DNA from: Kitasatospora xanthocidica
GTDB lineage: Bacteria; Actinomycetota; Actinomycetes; Streptomycetales; Streptomycetaceae
Assembly (NCBI RefSeq): GCF_014656195.1
Contig: NZ_BNBY01000001.1
Span: forward strand, 627,148-691,147
Direction of reading: 5' to 3'
Length of the DNA stretch: 64,000 nucleotides
Below, in pieces: positions 7,784 to 15,312 of the stretch. The position numbers and the translations under genes are program-made. Below the pieces are notes generated by a model. That model worked only from the letters and a program-made list of their open reading frames with translations. It did not search any database and had not been told where the DNA came from. Within the stretch, counting starts at the first letter, position 1. The number at the start of each line of letters is the position of its first letter.

Positions 7784-8734
7784 ATGGTGAAGCGCGGGTG
7801 GGTGCGGGACGGGCGGGCGGTGGCCGGGTGGGGCGTCGGCTACGCGGGGTTCGGGCTGGGGTGCGCGGGCAGTGGGACGGCGCTGTTCGGTGCCGGCTGG
7901 CTGGGGTGGGTGGTGGCCGGGGTGGGGCTGGCGGCGGCCGGGTCCGGGTGGGCGGCGGGGCGGCCGCGGGTGTCGGCGGGGCTGCGGCGGAGCCTGTGGG
8001 GGTTGTGCGGGCTGACCGTGGTGGCGGCCTGGGGCCTGCTGATGGACACGGTGACGCTGCTGTTCGGGCAGGCGGTGGACAGCGTCCCCGACACGGTGCT
8101 CCGGGTGCTGGCGGCGGTCGGGGCGGTGCTGCTGGCCGGTGCCGCCCGGGGCGAGCGGCCGGGCGGCCGGGCGAGGCGAACGGCGCCGGCCCCCTCGGCG
8201 GCCCCGGCCACCGTCCAACTCGCGGCCTGGGCAGGCACCTTGGCCTTCCTGCCGTACGTCGTGATGAAGCTGATCTGGGCGCTCGGCGGCAGCTTCGCCG
8301 GGATCAGCGGCGACCGGATGTACGCCGACTACGTGCGCAACGGCTCCTCCGGGCTCTGGCTGGCCCTGGAGCGCTGGGGGCTGGACGGCACCGTGCTGCT
8401 CGCGGCGGTCGGGGTGTTCCTGCTGTGGGGGCTGGTCCGGCCGTGGGGGCAGGTCTTCCCGCGCTGGACCCTGCCGCTGCGCGGCCGCCGCGTCCCGCGC
8501 TGGCTGCCGCTCACCCCGGCGCTGTTGGGCGCGGCCACCCTGGCGCCGTACGGGCTGGTCGGGATCGGCTACCTGGCGCTGTGCACGACCGGGGTGATCC
8601 GGATCAGGGCGGGCGAGCTCGCCACGGCCGAGCAGGCGCTGCAGATCTCCTGGGTGGGGATGTTCGCGTTCGCCGGGTACGGGGTCGCGCTGGTGGTGGC
8701 GACCCGCTCGTACTGGCGGCGCACCGGCGGGTGA
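7784..8734 (+). CDS. multi-pass membrane protein of unknown function
   Basis: This 316-residue protein has about seven or eight hydrophobic segments, including a very Gly/Trp-rich N-terminal third and the segment QLAAWAGTLAFLPYVVMK in the middle. A short charged cytoplasmic stretch (RGERPGGRARR) follows the third or fourth helix. I recognise no catalytic motif or transport signature, and the family is best called a streptomycete hypothetical membrane protein. The ATG 7784 start is used; the reading frame is open upstream but lacks hydrophobic or conserved content. Confidence 0.65.
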   Translation: MVKRGWVRDGRAVAGWGVGYAGFGLGCAGSGTALFGAGWLGWVVAGVGLAAAGSGWAAGRPRVSAGLRRSLWGLCGLTVVAAWGLLMDTVTLLFGQAVDSVPDTVLRVLAAVGAVLLAGAARGERPGGRARRTAPAPSAAPATVQLAAWAGTLAFLPYVVMKLIWALGGSFAGISGDRMYADYVRNGSSGLWLALERWGLDGTVLLAAVGVFLLWGLVRPWGQVFPRWTLPLRGRRVPRWLPLTPALLGAATLAPYGLVGIGYLALCTTGVIRIRAGELATAEQALQISWVGMFAFAGYGVALVVATRSYWRRTGG

Positions 8735-8903
8735 GCGGCAGCTGTTTGCTGGGGTGGCAACAAAGCTTGCCGTTGTTTCGCGGTCGGACGCAGCCTGGCG
8801 GTGGAGGATCTCGGACGGGCGGTCGCCGCCCACCGCGCGTCCGGCGCCGGGGTGCCCGCCTGAGGCGGCAGGCTTTCGTCAACCACGAACGGAGACAAGG
8901 GAC

Positions 8904-9866
8904 ATGACCTCTCACCACCACCACCAGCAGCAGCACGGCGCCGGCCACCAGCACGGGCACGGCCACGTCCCGGCCGCCGACTTCGACTGGGACGCGCTCG
9001 CCGCGCACCTGGAGCACGAGGCCGACCTGCGCGCCGACGCCGTCACCGAGGCCGCCCGCTGGCTGTCCGGCCTGTACGGCGCCGGGGCGAGCGGGACGGG
9101 CGTCGCGGACGGCACGAGCGGCACGGACCGTACGGACGGCGCGGCCGCCGGCGTGCGGCGGGTCCTCGACGTCGGCAGCGGACCGGGGGTGATCGCCGAA
9201 CTGCTGGCCGGGGTCTTCCCGGCCGCCGAGGTGGTGGCCGTCGACCAGTCGGCCGCCCTGCTGGAGCGCGCCCGGACCCGCTCGGGCGGTCGGCTCGGCA
9301 CCCAACAGGCCGATCTGCCCGCCGAGTTCGACAAGCTCGGCGAGGCCGACCTGATCTGGTCCGGCAACGCGATCCACCACCTGGGCGACCAGCAGGCCGC
9401 GCTCACCTCGCTCGCCGGGGTGCTGCGGCCGGGCGGCCTGCTCGCGGTCGCCGAACGCGGCCTGGCGACGCGCTTCCTGCCGCGCGACTTCGGCCTCGGC
9501 CGGCCCGGCTTCCAGGCCCGGCTGGACGCGGTCCACGAGGACGGCTTCAGCACCATGCGGGCCGAACTGCCGGGCAGCACCGAGGAGATCGAGGACTGGC
9601 CGGCCATGCTGGAACGGGCCGGCCTGACCCCGAGCGGCACCCGTACCTTCCTGGTCGACCGCCCCGCGCCGCTGGACCGCGGCACCCGCGAGTACCTGCG
9701 CACCCAGCTCAGCCGGCTGCACGACCAGCTCGCCGACAGCCTCCGGCCGGAGGACCGCGGCACCCTCGAAGCCCTGCTCGACGAGGACGCCCCCACCGGC
9801 ATCCTCCACCGCCGGGACGCCTTCTACCTCTCCGCGATGACCGTCCACACGGCCCGCAAGGCCTGA
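8904..9866 (+). CDS. class I SAM-dependent methyltransferase, His-rich N-terminus
   Basis: This 320-residue protein has the SAM-binding motif VLDVGSGPGVIAELLA (about residues 90-105), acidic loop VVAVDQS, and motif IV-like LIWSGNAIHH, all typical of class I methyltransferases. The first 23 residues are unusually His/Gln-rich (HHHH, QQQ, GHQHGHGH), which could bind metal ions or be incidental. The acceptor substrate is unknown. A good ribosome site (GGAGACAAGG) precedes the ATG. It is followed by a 9-bp stem terminator and then a convergent ArsR-type gene, so a link to metal stress is possible but unproven. Confidence 0.82.
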   Translation: MTSHHHHQQQHGAGHQHGHGHVPAADFDWDALAAHLEHEADLRADAVTEAARWLSGLYGAGASGTGVADGTSGTDRTDGAAAGVRRVLDVGSGPGVIAELLAGVFPAAEVVAVDQSAALLERARTRSGGRLGTQQADLPAEFDKLGEADLIWSGNAIHHLGDQQAALTSLAGVLRPGGLLAVAERGLATRFLPRDFGLGRPGFQARLDAVHEDGFSTMRAELPGSTEEIEDWPAMLERAGLTPSGTRTFLVDRPAPLDRGTREYLRTQLSRLHDQLADSLRPEDRGTLEALLDEDAPTGILHRRDAFYLSAMTVHTARKA

Positions 9867-9885
9867 GTCACCGCACCCGGCCCGG

Positions 9886-9906
9886 CGGCCGAGGCCGCCT
9901 CGGCCG
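9886..9906. terminator. short terminator hairpin
   Basis: CGGCCGAGG and its complement pair across loop CCG between the converging methyltransferase and arsR-type genes. Confidence 0.55.
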
Positions 9907-9931
9907 TGGGGCCGACGTGGGGCCCCGGTGG

Positions 9932-10243
9932 TCAGAGGGTGTGGCCGAGGGTGCTGAGCAGGGTGGCGATGGCCGCCTCGTCGCGGCGGTAGTGGGTCCA
10001 CTTGCCGATGCGGGTGGCGCGGACCAGCCCGGCCCGCTGGAGTTCGGCGAGGTAGGCGGAGACGGTGGACTGGGCCAGTCCGGCCTTGGCCTGGATGTGG
10101 CTGACGCAGACGCCGACCTCGTGCGGGTCGGCGATCGCGCCGTCCAGCGGGAAGTGGCGTTCGGGGTCGCGCAGCCAGGTCAGCAGCTGCAGTCGCGTCG
10201 GGTTCGCGATCGCCCGCAGGGCGGTGACCAGGTCGGCATCCAT
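9932..10243 (-). CDS. ArsR family winged-helix regulator
   Basis: This 103-residue regulator has the ArsR/SmtB winged helix: LVTALRAIANPTRLQLL, the recognition helix AQSTVSAYLAELQRAGLV, and wing VRATRIGKWTHYRRDE. The Cys-rich metal sites of classical ArsR (ELCVCDL) are replaced by VGVCVSHIQ, so the effector is unlikely to be arsenic and cannot be named. It lies immediately upstream of the F420-type oxidoreductase in opposite reading order on the same strand (that gene lies 51 bp upstream). Confidence 0.88.
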   Translation of the reverse strand: MDADLVTALRAIANPTRLQLLTWLRDPERHFPLDGAIADPHEVGVCVSHIQAKAGLAQSTVSAYLAELQRAGLVRATRIGKWTHYRRDEAAIATLLSTLGHTL

Positions 10244-10294
10244 GTCAGGAAGGGTACCGGCGGTGGTGCGGGGCCCGGGGTCCCGGAGCGGCGC

Positions 10295-11176
10295 TCAGAC
10301 CAGGGCCTCGGCCAGCCGGCGCCAGTGCGGGAGGGCGGAGCCGCCGGGCGGGGTGCCGATGACCTGGACGGCGACGTGGTCCGCGCCGGCCGCCAGCTGG
10401 CCGTGGAGCTTCGCGGCGACGGTGTCGAGGTCGCCCCAGTACACCAGGTCGTCCACCAGCCGGTCGCTGCCGGCGTCGGCGAAGTCCTCGTCGGTGTAGC
10501 CGAGCCGGCGGAACTTGGCGGCGTTGTACGGGGACGCGAGGTACGGCGCCAGGTGCTCGCGGGCGGTGGTGCGGGCGATCTCGGGGTCGGCTTCGAGCAG
10601 GACGGCGTGCTCGACCGCGAGCAGGGCGTCCGGGCCGAGGATCTCCCGGGCCTGCGCGGTGTGCGCGGTGGTGACGTGGTACGTGTGGGCGCCGAGCGAG
10701 CGGTCGCGGGCGAGTTCGAGCATCTTCGGGCCGTACCCGGCGAGGACCCGTCGGACCGGGGCGGCCGGGGCCGGGTTGTGGGGGTCGGCGTCGAGGGCGT
10801 CGAGCTCGTCCAGGTACCCGGCCATCACGGCGAGCGGCTTGACCCCGGGCCGGGCGAGGCCGCCGTAGCCGAGACCGAGCAGGTGGCGGTCCGGGTGGGC
10901 GTCGGAGAGGAGCAGTGCGGCGCCGTGGGTGCGGCGGGCCTCGCGGCCCCAGACCTGGGCGATGCCGTTGGCGATCCGGATCCGCCGGGTGGCGGAGAGC
11001 AGCAGGGCGGCGTGGGTGAAGGCCTCGCGCCCGATGCCCTCGGGGACCCAGAGCGCGGGCCAGCCGAGCTCCTCCAACTCCTGGGCGTGGTCCCTGATCC
11101 GGCTCGCGCGCAGGCCTTCGAAGTCGAAGGTGTAGATCCCGAACCGGCCCAGCCCCAGGCTCTCGACGTCACTCAC
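10295..11176 (-). CDS. LLM class F420-dependent oxidoreductase
   Basis: This 293-residue protein is a luciferase-like monooxygenase (LLM) fold enzyme of the F420-using type common in actinobacteria. Supporting features are the N-terminal FGIYTFDFEGL strand, WPALWVPEG, IRIANGIAQVWGR, and the LGLGYGGLARPG and VLAGYGPKMLELA segments around the cofactor pocket. Substrate is unknown. GTG 11176 is the start. It is transcribed toward the arsR-type gene and is probably co-transcribed with it. Confidence 0.82.
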   Translation of the reverse strand: MSDVESLGLGRFGIYTFDFEGLRASRIRDHAQELEELGWPALWVPEGIGREAFTHAALLLSATRRIRIANGIAQVWGREARRTHGAALLLSDAHPDRHLLGLGYGGLARPGVKPLAVMAGYLDELDALDADPHNPAPAAPVRRVLAGYGPKMLELARDRSLGAHTYHVTTAHTAQAREILGPDALLAVEHAVLLEADPEIARTTAREHLAPYLASPYNAAKFRRLGYTDEDFADAGSDRLVDDLVYWGDLDTVAAKLHGQLAAGADHVAVQVIGTPPGGSALPHWRRLAEALV

Positions 11177-11325
11177 GCGGCTCCCCTTCCGTCGTCCGTC
11201 CGACCCGAAGCGTCGAACGTATCGAACTATCGCAGATTTACGATGTGACGCGCAACGGAGAACCGCCCGGGAAGCCCGACTCCCGGGCCGCCCCGGCAGC
11301 CCGACTTCCGGGATACCGTCGGAAC

Positions 11326-11655
11326 ATGACAGTCGGTGAGCAGCGCTTCGTCGTGGTGACGACCACCCACGAGAGCGAGGAACTGGCGCGGGCCCTGGCG
11401 TCCGCCGTGGTCCGGGAGCGCCTGGCGGCCTGCGCCCAGGTGTACCCCGTCCGGTCGGTGTACTGGTGGGAGGGCGAGGTGCGGGACGCCGAGGAGTGGC
11501 GGATCGACCTCAAGACCCGGGCCGAACTCGCGGACCGGCTGGGCGCGTTCGTCGCCGAGCGGCACTCCTACGAGACGCCCGAGGTGATCGCCGTGCCGGT
11601 GGTGGCCGGCAGCCCCGGCTACCTGGACTGGGTGGCCGGGGAGACCGCTCGATAG
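11326..11655 (+). CDS. cutA: divalent-cation tolerance protein CutA
   Basis: This 109-residue protein is a full-length CutA: a small trimeric ferredoxin-like protein linked to copper and other divalent-cation tolerance. The family core is readable in VVTTTHESEELARALASAVV, RLAACAQVYPVRSVYWWEGEV and YETPEVIAVPV near the C-terminus. The ATG 11326 start follows GGGATACCGTCGGAAC; an upstream in-frame extension is not conserved. It converges on metG across a 13-bp terminator stem. Confidence 0.92.
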   Translation: MTVGEQRFVVVTTTHESEELARALASAVVRERLAACAQVYPVRSVYWWEGEVRDAEEWRIDLKTRAELADRLGAFVAERHSYETPEVIAVPVVAGSPGYLDWVAGETAR

Positions 11656-11658
11656 CGA

Positions 11659-11692
11659 GCGGGGCCCGGGGGATCGCCTCCCCGGGCCCCGC
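11659..11692. terminator. bidirectional terminator, 13-bp stem
   Basis: GCGGGGCCCGGGG pairs with CCCCGGGCCCCGC, serving the convergent cutA and metG genes. Confidence 0.75.
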
Positions 11693-11707
11693 TTCCGTCC
11701 ACGGACC

Positions 11708-13441
11708 TCAGCCCTCCGAGCCGCCGAAGCGCGTCGCCCAGGCGGCCAGGTCCTCGTCCGTGATCTTGGCGAACAGCACCGGCGGCACCGTGAACGCCGT
11801 CCCGGCCGGCACCAGGTCCAGCGCGCGCGCCTCCTCCGGGCCGACCCAGCGGCAGGTGGCGGCCGCGGAGTCCGCGGGCAGCGCGAAGGCCCCGCGCATC
11901 GCCGCCGCCGCGGTCGGGATGAACGGCTCGGACACGACCGCGTACAGGTGGATCAGGTTCATCGCGGTGCGCAGGGTCAGCGCCGCCGCGTCCTGGTCGG
12001 TCTTCACCTGCAGCCAGGGCGCCTTCTCGTCCAGGTACGCGTTGCCCGCGCTCCACAGCGCGCGCAGCGCCTGCGCGGCCTTGCGGAAGTTGAGCGCGTC
12101 CAGCTGGGCCTCGTACTCGGCGAGCAGCCCGGCGACCTGCTCGCCGAGGCGCTGCTCGGCCTCGCCCGCCGGGTGGCCGCCGGGGACGTCGTCGCCGAAG
12201 CGCTTGCGGCTGAAGGTGAGCACCCGGTTGACGAAGTTGCCGAGGGTGTCGGCGAGGTCCTTGTTGACCACCGAGGCGAAGAGGTCCCAGGTGAAGCTGG
12301 AGTCGTCGGACTCGGGGGCGTGGGCCATCATGAAGTAGCGCCAGTAGTCGGCCGGGAGCAGCTCCAGCGCGACGTCGCTGAAGATGCCGCGCTTCTGGCT
12401 GGTGGAGAACTTCCCGCCGTAGTACGTCAGCCAGTTGAAGGCCTTGACGTAGTCGACCTTCTTCCACGGGCGGCGCGAGCCGAGGATCGTCGCCGGGAAC
12501 ATCACCGTGTGGAACGGGACGTTGTCCTTGCCCATGAACTCGGTGTAGCGGACGGTCGCGTCGGCCTCGTACCACCAGGACTTCCAGTCCCGGGGCTGCC
12601 CGGCCGGGGCCGCGTCCGCCCACTCCTTGGTGGCGCCGATGTACTCGATCGGGGCGTCGAACCAGACGTAGAACACCTTGCCCTCGGCGGCCAGTTCGGG
12701 CCACACGTCGGCCGGCACCGGGACGCCCCACTCCAGGTCGCGGGTGATGGCGCGGTCCTGCAGGCCCTCGGTCAGCCACTTGCGGGCGATCGAGGAGGCC
12801 AGCACCGGCCAGTCGTCGCCGTGGGCGGCGACCCACTCCTCGACCTCGTCGGTCAGCTTCGACTGCAGCAGGAACAGGTGCCGGGTCTCCCGGACCTCCA
12901 GGTCGGCGCTGCCGCTGATCGCCGAGCGCGGCTCCAGCAGGTCGGTCGGGTCCAGCACCCGGGTGCAGTTCTCGCACTGGTCGCCGCGGGCCTTGTCGTA
13001 GCCGCAGTGCGGGCAGGTGCCGACGATGTAGCGGTCCGGCAGGAAGCGTCCGTCGGCGTTGGAGTACACCTGGCGGATCGCGCGCTCCTCGATGAAGCCG
13101 TTGCGCTGCAGCTCGCGGGCGATCTCCTGGGTGATCTCCCGGTTCTGCGGCGAGGAACTGCGGCCGAAGTGGTCGAAGGAGAGCCCGAAGCCGTCGTACA
13201 CCGCCTTCTGCGCGTCGTGCGCCCGGGCGCAGAACTCGGCGACCGGCAGCCCGGCGTCCTTCGCGGCCAGCTCGGCGGGGGTGCCGTGCTCGTCGGTGGC
13301 GCAGATGAACAGCACCTCGTGGCCGCGCTGTCGCAGGTAGCGGGAGTAGACGTCCGCCGGGAGCATGGACCCGACCATGTTGCCCAGGTGCTTGATCCCG
13401 TTGATGTAGGGAAGGGCGCTGGTGATCAGGTGCCGAGCCAT
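11708..13441 (-). CDS. metG: methionyl-tRNA synthetase
   Basis: This 577-residue class I synthetase attaches methionine to tRNA-Met in the cytosol. The HIGH motif is present as HLGN in the N-terminal segment [14 protein letters not shown], the zinc knuckle as CPHC and CENC about residue 145, and the KMSKS motif as KFSTS. The C-terminal anticodon-binding domain is present but the extra tRBD domain of some MetRS proteins is absent. The ATG 13441 start ([12 protein letters not shown]) is preferred over an upstream ATG because conservation begins there. It is monocistronic, converging with cutA. Confidence 0.95.
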   Translation of the reverse strand: MARHLITSALPYINGIKHLGNMVGSMLPADVYSRYLRQRGHEVLFICATDEHGTPAELAAKDAGLPVAEFCARAHDAQKAVYDGFGLSFDHFGRSSSPQNREITQEIARELQRNGFIEERAIRQVYSNADGRFLPDRYIVGTCPHCGYDKARGDQCENCTRVLDPTDLLEPRSAISGSADLEVRETRHLFLLQSKLTDEVEEWVAAHGDDWPVLASSIARKWLTEGLQDRAITRDLEWGVPVPADVWPELAAEGKVFYVWFDAPIEYIGATKEWADAAPAGQPRDWKSWWYEADATVRYTEFMGKDNVPFHTVMFPATILGSRRPWKKVDYVKAFNWLTYYGGKFSTSQKRGIFSDVALELLPADYWRYFMMAHAPESDDSSFTWDLFASVVNKDLADTLGNFVNRVLTFSRKRFGDDVPGGHPAGEAEQRLGEQVAGLLAEYEAQLDALNFRKAAQALRALWSAGNAYLDEKAPWLQVKTDQDAAALTLRTAMNLIHLYAVVSEPFIPTAAAAMRGAFALPADSAAATCRWVGPEEARALDLVPAGTAFTVPPVLFAKITDEDLAAWATRFGGSEG

Positions 13442-13638
13442 CCTCGGATGCTCCGATTTCTCCCGCACGCGCACCCCACCCGGAGTGCTGTGCCAGGCGC
13501 AGGGGTCCACTGTGGGCTGCCAAGCCTACCGCCGCCGCGGGCCGGGACGGTCGCCGCCGGGCGGGCGTCGGGGGCCGCTTCCGGGGCCGGTGTCTCAGCT
13601 GCCGCCGGGCCGGTGCCCGGCCGCCGCCGGGGCCGGTG

Positions 13639-13839
13639 TCACGGCCGGGTGAGGTCGCCGTACCGGTCGAACTCCCCGGCTTTCACCCCGCGGACGAAGG
13701 CGGCCCACTTGCGCGGCGTGGTCCGTACGACCACCTCGGGCCGGTCCGACTCGCGGATCTCCACCAGCCCGCCCGCGGCCCTGACCTCGACGCAGTCGGC
13801 GCTCTCGCCGCTGGCCGAGGCCTTGCGCCAACTGCTCAT
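13639..13839 (-). CDS. DUF397 family protein (Scr2-like)
   Basis: This 66-residue protein shows the DUF397 pattern: SSWRKASASG at the N-terminus, C-VEV, then RTTPRKWAAFVRGVKAGEFD. In streptomycetes these small proteins are encoded directly after XRE regulators with DUF5753 and are thought to form an Scr1/Scr2-type regulatory or toxin-antitoxin-like pair. Its ATG overlaps the TGA of the XRE gene (ATGA), so translation is coupled. Target and toxicity are unknown. Confidence 0.85.
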   Translation of the reverse strand: MSSWRKASASGESADCVEVRAAGGLVEIRESDRPEVVVRTTPRKWAAFVRGVKAGEFDRYGDLTRP

Positions 13840-14684
13840 GAGAAGTCTTTCCGTAAGGTCCAGATGAACTCCCGGGACTCGTCCGGCTCCAGCGAGATCA
13901 TCGCGGTCCTCTCCTTGATCCGGCGGTAGGAGTCCAATTCCGCTTCGGAGTGCACGAACTTCGGCCCGTGGGAGAGGTCGATCTGGACGGTGTCGAGCTC
14001 CGGGACCGGCCCGCGGGCGAGGTACAGGCTCTCCCCGGATCCCGTGTAGGTGGGGACGCTGAACGGGATCACCCGGATCTCCACCCCGGGCCGCTCGGAA
14101 TTCTCCAGCAGGCTCAGCAACTGTTCGCGCAGCACTTCCGGACCGCCGAACTGCATGCGCAGCGCGGACTCGTGGAGGAATGCGCTGTACGGCTTCGGAC
14201 GGTCGTCGAAGATCTGCTGGCGCCGAATCCGGAATTCCCTCCGGGCCTCCGCCTCCTGCTGGTACTGCGGGGGGAGGCGTTCGAACACCGCGGCGGCGTA
14301 CTCCGGGGTCTGCAACAGGCCGGGGATGAAGGTGCTGTTGAGGATGGACAGGGAGGAGGCGTGGTGCTCCATCTCCGCGATGTCGATGATCTCGTTGGGC
14401 AGCCGGCCCCGGTAGCTGTCCCACCAGTACTTGCGCCGGTCCTGCGTCATCGCGAGCAGTGCGTCCAGGTACGGGCCGTCCTCGCAGCCGCAGGTGCGCG
14501 CCCAGGTCCGCAACCGGTCGGCGCTGATGCCCGACTTGCCGTTCTCCATCTGGGAGATCTTGGGCAGGTCGGTGCCGATGGTCGCGGCCAGGGTCTTGGG
14601 CGTCACGCCCACGCGTTCGCGCATCTTGCGCAACTCGATTCCGAGGCGCTGCTGGCGCACGGTCGGCGACAAGCGGGGTGGCAT
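13836..14684 (-). CDS. XRE family regulator with DUF5753 (Scr1-like)
   Basis: This 282-residue protein has an N-terminal helix-turn-helix (LRKMRERVGVTPKTLAATIG..LPKISQMENGKSG, about residues 14-50) and a C-terminal DUF5753 domain, with the characteristic LLQTPEYAAAVF, FLHESALRMQFGG and GPKFVHSEAELDSYRRI segments. These Scr1-type regulators are numerous in Streptomyces and pair with DUF397 proteins, affecting development and antibiotic production in some cases. It is co-translated with the downstream DUF397 gene. The long upstream region (listed separately) probably holds its promoter. Confidence 0.88.
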   Translation of the reverse strand: MPPRLSPTVRQQRLGIELRKMRERVGVTPKTLAATIGTDLPKISQMENGKSGISADRLRTWARTCGCEDGPYLDALLAMTQDRRKYWWDSYRGRLPNEIIDIAEMEHHASSLSILNSTFIPGLLQTPEYAAAVFERLPPQYQQEAEARREFRIRRQQIFDDRPKPYSAFLHESALRMQFGGPEVLREQLLSLLENSERPGVEIRVIPFSVPTYTGSGESLYLARGPVPELDTVQIDLSHGPKFVHSEAELDSYRRIKERTAMISLEPDESREFIWTLRKDFS

Positions 14685-14941
14685 GACTCTCTTCTCCGGG
14701 TCGCGGCTGCGGTCGATGCTTCCGGTGAAGTGTGCCGCGCATACCGGGCCCTAGCTACCGAATTGGGGGATACCCCACGATGGAGTGAACGTTCTCTCGC
14801 TCGGTAGCAACTCTGGCACCCTGACCCTATGGTCGTCGTGTCACTCGCTGACTTGTTGCCGCCTAAACAGTCGTCAATCAGCCGTAATTACACACCAGAT
14901 GCATGGTCACGGCGCCCGAACATCAACGACCGGAGACAGCC
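14685..14941. other. intergenic region, divergent promoters expected
   Basis: Between the Scr1-like regulator and the small membrane-protein unit there are about 325 bp without a firm gene. The stretch 14750-14930 is less GC-rich than its surroundings and contains TGGGGGATACCCCA, a short palindrome-like element. An open frame from ATG 14829 overlaps this region but shows no family I know. It most likely carries two divergent promoters. Confidence 0.4.
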
Positions 14942-15013
14942 ATGCCCCTTCCCACGCCTCTCCGCCTTCCCCACCATCCCCGTCCTTCCCACCGCATTTC
15001 CGCATCCCGGTGA
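14942..15013 (+). CDS. possible 23-aa leader peptide
   Basis: An ATG with a good ribosome site (CGGAGACAGCC) opens a 23-codon, proline- and basic-rich frame (MPLPTPLRLPHHPRPSHRIS...) whose TGA overlaps the GTG of the next small membrane protein (GTGA). The arrangement would couple their translation. I know no family for it; the call rests only on the ribosome site and the overlap. Confidence 0.3.
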   Translation: MPLPTPLRLPHHPRPSHRISASR

Positions 15014-15165
15014 ATGCGCTTCTCGTCGCCGCGTTGTCCGCACTCCTCCTCGCCGTCCTTTTCGTCGGCTGGCTGGTCTGGCTGGTCAACCTCCAGCCCC
15101 GGGAACACCGCCCGGCGAAGCGCGGTATCGCGGCGGGCCATTCCGTCACCGGAGAACGGAAATAG
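15010..15165 (+). CDS. small single-pass membrane protein (51 aa)
   Basis: From GTG 15010 a 51-residue protein is encoded with one strong transmembrane helix (about residues 4-25, LLVAALSALLLAVLFVGWLV) followed by a basic tail (PREHRPAKR). Such small proteins are common in actinobacteria and mostly uncharacterised. No independent ribosome site is seen; initiation probably depends on the preceding 23-codon frame. A longer N-terminal extension from ATG about 14899 is also open but is proline-rich and unconvincing. Confidence 0.45.
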   Translation: MNALLVAALSALLLAVLFVGWLVWLVNLQPREHRPAKRGIAAGHSVTGERK

Positions 15166-15312
15166 CGGCGCCCCCCGATTGATTGGGCCCACCCCGGGCG
15201 GTGACGGCGGAGGCGGCGACACCCCACCCGGGGGTACGGCCGCGGGCTCCCGTACCATCACCGGCGATGCCGACCGGTGCCTTAGCCGGGGGACTCTCGC
15301 CGGGGGGAACAG

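Noticed and set aside
6766..7785. 339-codon minus-strand frame read as one protein
   Set aside because: Only its middle 97 codons resemble an antitoxin; the rest is antisense to the GNAT gene, so I list only that part.
13510..13640. repeat-rich GGGGCCGGTGTC tract upstream of metG
   Set aside because: Only two imperfect copies, explained by high GC content; too weak to report as a finding.
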